A DNA stretch of 64,000 bases from the NCBI GenBank assembly GCA_016930915.1, contig JAFGFU010000013.1, positions 1 through 64,000 of the forward strand. Direction: 5' to 3'. The translations under genes and the position numbers were made by a program. How positions within the stretch are numbered: the stretch's first letter is position 1; each line of letters starts with the position of its first letter. Under the pieces are notes generated by a model. That model worked only from the letters and a program-made list of their open reading frames with translations, did not search any database and had not been told where the DNA came from. Positions 56,552 through 64,000 of the stretch are shown in pieces. Origin of the DNA: Campylobacterales bacterium. GTDB taxonomy: Bacteria > Campylobacterota > Campylobacteria > Campylobacterales > Sulfurospirillaceae.

Positions 56552-57193
56552 TTCACCCAAGCGATACCCTACCTCTTTAATCATCTCAATGGCTCCCTCA
56601 GGGAGTTTTCTGCGCAAACGCTTGATAAGAGCTCGCATATTTAAAATGCTCGTCTCCTCGCCCTCCCACACATACTCTTCTAACTCACTAAAGGTAATGA
56701 CCCTGTGTCTGTCTTTAATAAAAAGGTCTAAGAACATACACTCTTTCTTCGCCAATTTTATCTCTTCGTTATCGGGTGCAAAGAGACGATGATTAACATA
56801 ATCATACGTATACCCTGTCCAAAGCGTGATGATTTGAGAAGGTTTATGGCAGAGTTTTTTCACTTTTTGAACCAACTCATAAATGAAAAAAGGTTTTTTA
56901 AGATAGTCATCACAGCCTATTTCATAAGAAGTCTGAATTTTTTCCAAGTCATGATTCGAACTCATAATAATAACAGGAATCTCTTTATGATAAAGTCGTA
57001 TGGTTTCTAAAATAGAGAGTCCATCAAGGGAGGGAACATTAATGTCCAAGATAAAACAGTGGTAGCCACAGTTAAGCGCATCGAGTGCTTTTTCGCCATC
57101 ATAAAAAATGTCGACACTGTATCCCTCTTTGTCTAAAACACCTTTAATGACTTTGGCTAAACGATCGTTATCTTCAAGAACTAAAATTTTCAT
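56546..57193 (-). CDS. OmpR/PhoB-type response regulator
   Basis: 215 residues from ATG 57193. Receiver (EDND, phospho-Asp50 in FILDINVP, Lys in LKKPF) and C-terminal winged-helix DNA-binding domain (ITFSELEEYVW, LNMRALIKRLRRKLP). ATG overlaps the kinase TGA by four bases (ATGA), so the two are coupled. Its position next to ansB-dcuA-aspA suggests, but does not prove, control of those genes. Confidence 0.93.
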   Translation of the reverse strand: MKILVLEDNDRLAKVIKGVLDKEGYSVDIFYDGEKALDALNCGYHCFILDINVPSLDGLSILETIRLYHKEIPVIIMSSNHDLEKIQTSYEIGCDDYLKKPFFIYELVQKVKKLCHKPSQIITLWTGYTYDYVNHRLFAPDNEEIKLAKKECMFLDLFIKDRHRVITFSELEEYVWEGEETSILNMRALIKRLRRKLPEGAIEMIKEVGYRLGEL

Positions 57194-59040
57194 GTTACAT
57201 TTCCTAGTATAATGGAGAAACAAGCCCCATCGTTTTTATTGAAAGCGGTAATTTTTCCACCCATTTTATCTTCAATAATCAGTTTACTCATATAAAGCCC
57301 AATCCCATGCCCTTGTTTTTTGGTTGTAAAGTAAGCATCAAAAAGATGAGACAGTTTCTCTTCTTTGATGCCTCCTGCATTATCACATATTTCAATGATA
57401 ACGTTTTGTGCATGGTTGTAGATGACAATAGAAATCATACCTCGTTTTAGCTTTTTTGCTTCTCGTTGTTCAATAATTTGGTCTTTGGCATTATTGACAA
57501 TATTTAAGAGCGTTTGCATGAATTCATTTTTATAGCCACGAACGGAGAGGTTGGTGGCATGGCTAATATCTACTGTGACATCAATATAATTGTACTTGAT
57601 CGTATGGTTAATTATCTTTAGCATCGTTTCAATCGCATCATTAATGTTAAAAACTGTTTTAGTGGTTGAGGGCATAATAAAGGCTTGAAAACTGTTAATG
57701 GTGTCTGTCATGTAGTGGACTTGCACCATAATGTCATGGACGAATTGATTGTTTTGTTCTTCTGACTGTTCTGTGGAGTTGTAAAAGTGATCTTGTGCTA
57801 TGGTAGCAATCTCAACCAAAGGGTTTTTCCATTGATGGGCAATTGAAGAGAATACTTCACCAATTTCAGCCAATTTGGATTGTTGAATAATAAACTGTTG
57901 GTGTTTGTTTTTTTGCAACTCCACCGCACGCAACTCTTTTTCAGAGCGAATGCGCATATAAATATTATGAAAGAGCCCTAAAATAAGAAAGACGAGAAAA
58001 GGAGAAATAAGAAAGACCGCATCAATAAGTTTTCGATGACGATCAAAAAAGGTTTCAGGCGCATTAATAAGCTCAAATTCTGGGACGGTAGGATTGGGAT
58101 AGATGTCAAATTGTTTAATTTTTTGAAGATCAAACTGGTACCAATACTCATCAAATGTCTTTACATGTAAAGGGTGAATTTTTTCATCTAACACATCTAA
58201 AATCATCTCACCTGTTGCCATACCAAGTTTTTGCACAGGAACCAGCTTGCCACCAAACGCTCCTTTTCCAATAAAAAGTGTATCGGTAATAAAAACGGGC
58301 AGAGCACTTTTTTGAATCATATTGGCAATTTGGTTATTTTTATAGAGATTTCCATAGCGGTCATTGTAAAAACGAATGTAAAAAATTGCCTCTTCTTTAT
58401 TAGGTGTAGAAAAGCGTTTTTCTAATTCTTCAAGGGTTGCTTCACGAATGTATTCGATCTCAAGTCTATCATGAAACTCTTGCATCGCTTCACGAATAAA
58501 CGGTTCACTATCATCCCCATTGGCACTGGCATCGTTGATGATGGTTATTTTTTTAAGCTGTGGTATCATCTTCGCCATTAAAGGAATTGTATCGCCAATA
58601 GCTCTTTTTTCCATAACCCCATAAATGCGGTCATCTAAGCCTTTGGCATGAATTTCTTTCACATCAAACTGCTCTAAGCCTGTAAATAAAATAGGCTCAT
58701 CGGTGAAAAGCTCATGATAATACTCAATTAAAAAATCATAAGCAAATTTATCGACAGCCACAATAAGATCATGTTTTTGATTTTTGAGTTGAAGTTTATA
58801 GAGTTCTCGCAGTTTCTCATAATACGCTTTGGAATTGATGCGCTTAGAATCCATGTATAAAATATTCATGGTAATTTCAGGATGATTGTAAAAAACATTT
58901 TCTATACCATGTAAAACGTCATCACTCCATTGAAAGCCTTTATGATAGGAGTTAATGATGAGGATTTTTTTATCATGTGCCCATGCAAAAGTAGTACCCA
59001 TGAAAATAAAAACAGTTAAATATAAGAGTATTTTTTTCAT
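57190..59040 (-). CDS. Sensor histidine kinase with periplasmic binding-protein-like domain
   Basis: 616 residues: signal/anchor at the N-terminus, a ~300-residue ABC-substrate-binding-type domain (KILIINSYHKGFQWSDD, TGLEQF, GVMEKRAIGDT), one membrane helix (about 337-360), then the kinase core. The phospho-His lies in SIAHQWKNPL near residue 400. The ATPase boxes are NNAKD, DNAGGI and GHGIGLY. Small-molecule sensing in the periplasm is expected; ligand unknown. The palindrome at 58160 encodes PLHVK. An extended -10 lies upstream. Confidence 0.92.
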   Translation of the reverse strand: MKKILLYLTVFIFMGTTFAWAHDKKILIINSYHKGFQWSDDVLHGIENVFYNHPEITMNILYMDSKRINSKAYYEKLRELYKLQLKNQKHDLIVAVDKFAYDFLIEYYHELFTDEPILFTGLEQFDVKEIHAKGLDDRIYGVMEKRAIGDTIPLMAKMIPQLKKITIINDASANGDDSEPFIREAMQEFHDRLEIEYIREATLEELEKRFSTPNKEEAIFYIRFYNDRYGNLYKNNQIANMIQKSALPVFITDTLFIGKGAFGGKLVPVQKLGMATGEMILDVLDEKIHPLHVKTFDEYWYQFDLQKIKQFDIYPNPTVPEFELINAPETFFDRHRKLIDAVFLISPFLVFLILGLFHNIYMRIRSEKELRAVELQKNKHQQFIIQQSKLAEIGEVFSSIAHQWKNPLVEIATIAQDHFYNSTEQSEEQNNQFVHDIMVQVHYMTDTINSFQAFIMPSTTKTVFNINDAIETMLKIINHTIKYNYIDVTVDISHATNLSVRGYKNEFMQTLLNIVNNAKDQIIEQREAKKLKRGMISIVIYNHAQNVIIEICDNAGGIKEEKLSHLFDAYFTTKKQGHGIGLYMSKLIIEDKMGGKITAFNKNDGACFSIILGNVT

Positions 59041-59063
59041 GGGATTTGTTCTTTTTGAGAGTT

Positions 59064-59072
59064 ATTATAACA
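59064..59072 (-). promoter_or_regulatory. Extended -10 promoter of the two-component operon
   Basis: On the minus strand TG-T-TATAAT (59072-59064), about 24 bases before the kinase ATG at 59040. It would drive the kinase and regulator genes. Confidence 0.6.
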
Positions 59073-59086
59073 CATGAGAGGAAAAG

Positions 59087-59116
59087 TCCTATCTCTTTCC
59101 GCCAAAAGAGATAGGA
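59087..59116 (-). terminator. Terminator after ansB
   Basis: A 12-bp perfect stem (59087-59098 and 59105-59116) with a 6-base loop and a downstream ACTTTTCC on the minus strand, 7 bases after the ansB stop. Confidence 0.8.
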
Positions 59117-59122
59117 ATGTTT

Positions 59123-60181
<1,059 letters not shown>

Positions 60182-60193
60182 TTAAAAATTTGG

Positions 60194-60229
60194 TTTACAT
60201 GTAAAGGCATTCGGCTCAAAAGAGCCGAA
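60194..60229 (-). terminator. Hairpin between dcuA and ansB
   Basis: TTCGGCTC-AAAA-GAGCCGAA gives an 8-bp stem (60210-60217 with 60222-60229). It lies 20 bases after the dcuA stop and is followed on the minus strand by a palindrome copy (60194-60205). The T tail is weak, so read-through into ansB is possible. Confidence 0.6.
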
Positions 60230-60249
60230 AGTAAAAGCATAAAAAAGGC

Positions 60250-61551
60250 TTATAAAATCATTCCGCCGATAACAAAGGCAAAGGCAACAGAAAGAGAAAT
60301 AGCAACCACACCAGGGATAAGGAATGGATGATTGAATACATATTTACCAATGCGTGTTGATCCTGTATCATCCATTTCTACCGCTGCAATCAATGTTGGG
60401 TAGGTTGGAAGAACAAAGAGTGCACTGACCGCTGCAAACGAAGCAACAATGGTTAAAGGTGAAACACCGAGTAACAACGCACTTGGCATCAACGCTTTAG
60501 CCGTTGCTGCTTGAGAGTAAAGAAGCATACTTGCAAAGAAAAGAACCACTGCTAACATCCATGGATAAACGTTAAGCAAATCACCTGCAAACGCTTTAAT
60601 TTCAGTAATATGATTTGCAACAAAGGTATCACCTAACCACGCAACACCCAATACACAGATACATGCACTCATACCTGATTTAAAGGTACCAGAGTTAAGA
60701 ATTTGCGCAGAATCAATTTTTGTCAAGAAGGTGATAAATGTTGCTCCTGTTAACATGAAAAGCATAATCGCTGCATCACGTCCAACCACAGGGTTTTTAA
60801 TCAAGCCAACTTTTCCACTAATCATGGTAGCGTATGCAACAACGGCTAAAATAGTCACAAGGAAAATAACCACAGAGAGTTTTGCACCTGGTTTGATTTC
60901 AAGTTTTGTAGCCCCTCTGGTTTTAACTAAACCTTTTGCTAATCGCTCTTGATACACTTCATCATCTTTTAAATCTTTGCCCAAAAAGTTAGCAACAAAC
61001 GCTGCACACATACATGCAAGAAAAGAAGAAGGAATACAAACCGCAAGTAAATCCAAATAACCTACACCGTGTTTTTCCAATGCACCACTTAAAAAGACAA
61101 CCGCTGCTGAAATTGGAGAAGCAGTAATCGCAATTTGAGAGGCAACAACGGCAATACTCAATGGACGAGATGGACGAATACCTTGCTCTTTTGCTACTTC
61201 TGCAATAACAGGGAGCGTAGAGAATGCTGTATGACCTGTGCCTGCAAAAAATGTCATAATGTACGTAACCACAGGGGCTAAAAACGTAATTTGCTTAGGA
61301 TTTTTACGAAGAATTTTCTCCGCAATACTGACCATATAATCCAGTCCACCTGCGACTTGCATAGCTGCAATAGCTGCAATAACAGACATAATGATAAGAA
61401 TAACATCAATAGGAATTGATCCTAATTTTAAACCCATACCTAAGGTTAAGACTAGAACGCCCAACCCTCCAGCATAACCGATAGCAATGCTACCGAGTCT
61501 TGCACCAAAAAAGATAGCGGCAAGAACAACAATAATTTCTAACCATAACAT
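60250..61551 (-). CDS. dcuA: C4-dicarboxylate transporter, DcuA-type
   Basis: 433 residues and about 10-12 membrane helices. The N-terminal half (GARLGSIAIGYAGGLGVLVL, SVIAAIAAMQVAGGLDY, TFFAGTGHTAF) is closer to DcuA than to DcuB as I recall them. Dcu carriers exchange fumarate, malate or aspartate for succinate under anaerobic conditions. It lies downstream of aspA with a structured 144-base spacer, so it may be co-transcribed with it. Confidence 0.9.
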   Translation of the reverse strand: MLWLEIIVVLAAIFFGARLGSIAIGYAGGLGVLVLTLGMGLKLGSIPIDVILIIMSVIAAIAAMQVAGGLDYMVSIAEKILRKNPKQITFLAPVVTYIMTFFAGTGHTAFSTLPVIAEVAKEQGIRPSRPLSIAVVASQIAITASPISAAVVFLSGALEKHGVGYLDLLAVCIPSSFLACMCAAFVANFLGKDLKDDEVYQERLAKGLVKTRGATKLEIKPGAKLSVVIFLVTILAVVAYATMISGKVGLIKNPVVGRDAAIMLFMLTGATFITFLTKIDSAQILNSGTFKSGMSACICVLGVAWLGDTFVANHITEIKAFAGDLLNVYPWMLAVVLFFASMLLYSQAATAKALMPSALLLGVSPLTIVASFAAVSALFVLPTYPTLIAAVEMDDTGSTRIGKYVFNHPFLIPGVVAISLSVAFAFVIGGMIL

Positions 61552-61581
61552 GGTAACTCCTTGTACTAAGTTTATGAACTC

Positions 61582-61674
61582 CTCTAATAGCTCAAAAAGC
61601 GATTAGAGCAATTGGGTGCCACAAAAGAGCGGTAAAAGGAAGAAGGTGTGTGAGCACCGCTTCTTCTGTGGCAC
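61582..61674 (-). promoter_or_regulatory. Two stem-loops between aspA and dcuA
   Basis: First on the minus strand comes a long imperfect stem (61674-61656 with 61633-61616; GTGCCACA arms perfect). Then comes a ~10-bp stem with one mismatch (61582-61591 with 61599-61608, CTCTAAT arms). Neither is followed by a T run. They could stabilise or process a bicistronic aspA-dcuA mRNA, or attenuate dcuA. Confidence 0.55.
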
Positions 61675-61695
61675 GGCAAAAGGCTAAAAGGCTAT

Positions 61696-63102
61696 TTATT
61701 TTTTATCGTATGTACGAGGTTTGATCATATTTTCTGGTTTGATAATATCATCAAGCTCATCTTTAGCCAAAAGACCACGAGCAAGAACGATGTCATACAC
61801 TGAACCACCTGTTTCTAGCGCTTCTTTTGCGACTGAAGTTGAGTTCTCATAACCGATAAATGGATTAAGAGCAGTAACAAGTCCAATGCTGTTAAGAACG
61901 AGTGATTTACATCTCTCAGGATTTGCTGTGATGCCATCAACACATGTATACGCTAAGGTCTCAAACGCATTTCTCATCATATTGATAGAGCTAAAAAGGT
62001 TATACGCAATCACTGGTTCAAATACGTTAAGTTGAAGCTGACCACCCTCGCACGCAAGTGTTACGGCGATGTCTGTACCAATCACTTGGAAACATACTTG
62101 GTTCACAACCTCAGGGATAACAGGATTGACTTTACCTGGCATAATAGAGCTACCTGGTTGCATTGCAGGAAGGTTGATCTCACCAAAACCTGTTCTAGGA
62201 CCTGAGCTTAACAAACGAAGGTCGTTACAAATTTTTGACATTTTGGTTGCTACACGTTTAAGAACACCAGAGATTTGTACATACGCACCTGTATCTTGTG
62301 TTGCTTCAACAAGATCACCCGCAGTTACAAATGGACGTCCTGTTACTTCTTGTAATTTTGCTTCAACCATTTTTGAATAATCAGGGTGTGAATTAATACC
62401 TGTACCAATCGCTGTTGCACCTAAGTTCATCTCACGAACGAGTTGTTGTGCTTCACTAACACGTTGGATATCTTCACCAATCATAACCGCATAGGTTCTG
62501 AACTCTTGCTCTAACGTCATAGGAACCGCATCTTGAAGTTGTGTACGTCCCATTTTAATGATGTCTTTAAACTCGCTTGCTTTGTTTGCAAATGAGCCTT
62601 TGATGATTTTCATAGACTCAGTAAGTTCACCTAATTTTTCATAAAGTGCTACACGAAGCGCTGTTGGGTAAGCATCATTGGTAGATTGAGAAAGGTTAAC
62701 ATCATTGTTTGGGTGTAAAAATTTGTATTCACCTTTTTGGTGACCCATTTTTTCCAAACCAATGTTTGCGATAACTTCATTGGCATTCATATTGGTTGAA
62801 GTACCTGCTCCACCTTGGAACATGTCTACAACAAATTGGTCATGGTATTTGCCTGCAATAATCTCATCACATGCTTCACAAATCACATTTTTTTTAGCTT
62901 CCGCAAGAAGTCCTAATTCGAAGTTTGCTAAAGCTGCTGCTTTTTTTACTTTTGCTAGCGATACAATAAACGTAGGGAAGCTTGAAAGTTTAATACCTGT
63001 AATATGAAAGTTCTCAGCCGCACGTGCCGTTTGAACGCCATAATAACATTCGTTAGATATTTCTTTATCACCGATTAAATCGTGTTCCATTCTGGTTGAC
63101 AT
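61696..63102 (-). CDS. aspA: Aspartate ammonia-lyase
   Basis: 468 residues, full length. Converts L-aspartate to fumarate and ammonia. The fumarase/aspartase superfamily signature GSSIMPGKVNPV (catalytic Ser in the flexible loop) is present. Other conserved parts are GGAGTSTNMNANEV and NDAYPTALR. Fumarate made here can feed fumarate reductase. A second, very similar gene starts beyond the right edge. Confidence 0.97.
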   Translation of the reverse strand: MSTRMEHDLIGDKEISNECYYGVQTARAAENFHITGIKLSSFPTFIVSLAKVKKAAALANFELGLLAEAKKNVICEACDEIIAGKYHDQFVVDMFQGGAGTSTNMNANEVIANIGLEKMGHQKGEYKFLHPNNDVNLSQSTNDAYPTALRVALYEKLGELTESMKIIKGSFANKASEFKDIIKMGRTQLQDAVPMTLEQEFRTYAVMIGEDIQRVSEAQQLVREMNLGATAIGTGINSHPDYSKMVEAKLQEVTGRPFVTAGDLVEATQDTGAYVQISGVLKRVATKMSKICNDLRLLSSGPRTGFGEINLPAMQPGSSIMPGKVNPVIPEVVNQVCFQVIGTDIAVTLACEGGQLQLNVFEPVIAYNLFSSINMMRNAFETLAYTCVDGITANPERCKSLVLNSIGLVTALNPFIGYENSTSVAKEALETGGSVYDIVLARGLLAKDELDDIIKPENMIKPRTYDKK

Positions 63103-63240
63103 TTTGTCTCCTTAAAAAGTTAAACATGGTGGAAGTTTAAACCTCTAAAGGGATTTGAAAATGACTTTTTGGATTTTTTTTTAAAAAAAGCTTGAAAGAA
63201 GAGAATTAATTAAAATATATAAAATTTTAAGGAAAAATGT

Positions 63241-63271
63241 TTTACATGTAAAGAGGGAAGTATCCCTCTTT
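63241..63271 (-). terminator. Terminator of the second aspA gene
   Basis: An 8-bp stem AAAGAGGG/CCCTCTTT (63250-63257 and 63264-63271), loop 6 bases, just after the aspA2 stop. A TTTACATGTAAA copy follows on the minus strand (63241-63252) and overlaps the arm. Confidence 0.65.
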
Positions 63272-63273
63272 GC

Positions 63274-64000
63274 TTAGAGCTTGACGAATTTACTTTTTTC
63301 AGAAAGTCCGAAATTTCGAGGTTTTATCATGTTTTCAGGCTGAATAATATCATCCAGTTCGGCTTTATCCAGTAAGCCTTTTTCTAGGACAATATCATAC
63401 ACTGAGCGCCCGCTCTCCAGCGCCTCTTTCGCTACCATCGTAGAATTTTCATAACCGATGAAAGGATTAAGTGCGGTGACTAAGCCAATGCTATTGAGTA
63501 CCAACGCTTTGCATCGCTCTGGATTGGCGGTAATACCATCCACGCAGGTGTACGCTAAAGTTTCAAACGCATTTTTCATCATATTAATGGAGTTAAAAAG
63601 GTTATAGCCAATCAGTGGTTCAAAGACGTTGAGTTGCAGTTGTCCGCCCTCGCACGCAAGCGTTACGGCAATGTCCGTTCCAATGACTTGAAAGCAGACT
63701 TGATTGACCACTTCGGGGATGACGGGATTGACCTTGCCTGGCATGATGGAGCTTCCTGGTTGCATCGCAGGCAGGTTAATCTCCCCAAAACCTGTACGAG
63801 GGCCTGAGCTTAAAAGCCTCAAATCGTTGCAAATTTTTGACATTTTGGTTGCCACTCTTTTTAAAACACCTGAGATTTGCACGTACGCACCCGTATCTTG
63901 CGTCGCTTCAATCAAATCACCTGCGGTGACAAAGGGACGACCTGTGACTTCTTGCAGTTTTGCTTCAACCGTTTTTGCATAATCAGGATGTGCGTTAATG
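63274..64000 (-). CDS. aspA: Aspartate ammonia-lyase, second copy (5-prime end outside window)
   Basis: The frame is open to the right edge, so this is a truncated view of a gene that starts beyond 64000. The 242 visible residues are close to identical to the C-terminal half of the first aspA (GSSIMPGKVNPV, VDGITANPERCK). It ends with an extra tail (NFGLSEKSKFVKL). Tandem duplicates may differ in regulation or affinity; no specific reason is visible. Confidence 0.95.
   Translation of the reverse strand, partial: INAHPDYAKTVEAKLQEVTGRPFVTAGDLIEATQDTGAYVQISGVLKRVATKMSKICNDLRLLSSGPRTGFGEINLPAMQPGSSIMPGKVNPVIPEVVNQVCFQVIGTDIAVTLACEGGQLQLNVFEPLIGYNLFNSINMMKNAFETLAYTCVDGITANPERCKALVLNSIGLVTALNPFIGYENSTMVAKEALESGRSVYDIVLEKGLLDKAELDDIIQPENMIKPRNFGLSEKSKFVKL

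Overview
The window comes from an AT-rich, motile, respiratory Campylobacterota (epsilonproteobacterial) chromosome, most likely Sulfurospirillum or a close relative. The evidence is the ribosomal-protein cluster without rpmD, the panD/murE/nfu gene order, an elaborate chemosensory cluster, a tRNA-Sec gene, a tandem aspA pair with a Dcu carrier and periplasmic asparaginase, and promoters built mainly on extended -10 elements. Genus assignment is inference.

Layout. 1-2183: the tail of one methyl-accepting chemotaxis protein and a complete paralogue. 2188-9680 (minus): a compact nine-gene operon (nfu, TPR protein, murE, panD, ybaB, PDZ protein, ispA-type prenyl synthase, tkt, gph). 9793-23753 (minus): the merged S10-spc-alpha operon from a clear promoter to a clear terminator, with secY, map, infA, rpmJ and rpoA. 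23843-27997 (plus): AAA-type ATPase, rnhB, feoAB. 28028-31233 (minus): aroC, rnc, rnhA and a LapB-like TPR/zinc-ribbon membrane protein, divergent from dnaG and a PP-loop tRNA-modification-like gene. 33991-35979 (plus): receiver, CheC and diguanylate cyclase. 36020-47315 (minus): an eleven-gene chemosensory operon (cheY, cheW, mcp, STAS-like, cheA, cheR, degenerate kinase, cheD, cheB, PAS kinase, receiver protein). 47440-48088: J-domain protein and tRNA-Ala.

The 48093-55735 region, bracketed by tRNA-Ala and tRNA-Sec, is the accessory part. It holds two paralogous [two-helix membrane protein + lipase] modules, one lipase carrying RTX repeats. Both lipases appear to be frameshifted at short T runs. 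A small 44-codon gene is coupled to a radical-SAM protein that lacks one cluster cysteine, and a 73-bp sequence is repeated upstream of both membrane-protein genes. I read the pairs as candidate secreted-lipase/immunity modules in decay; this is a hypothesis.

55928-64000: a lytic transglycosylase, a two-component system with a periplasmic binding-protein sensor, then ansB, dcuA and two aspA copies. Together these could convert asparagine to aspartate to fumarate for fumarate respiration.

The most unusual signal at window scale is the palindrome TTTACATGTAAA (core TTACATGTAA). I counted 31 copies spread through genes and spacers, only one of them in the 14-kb ribosomal-protein block. In genes it usually reads as Leu-His-Val, so a DNA-level signal seems to be shaping protein sequence.
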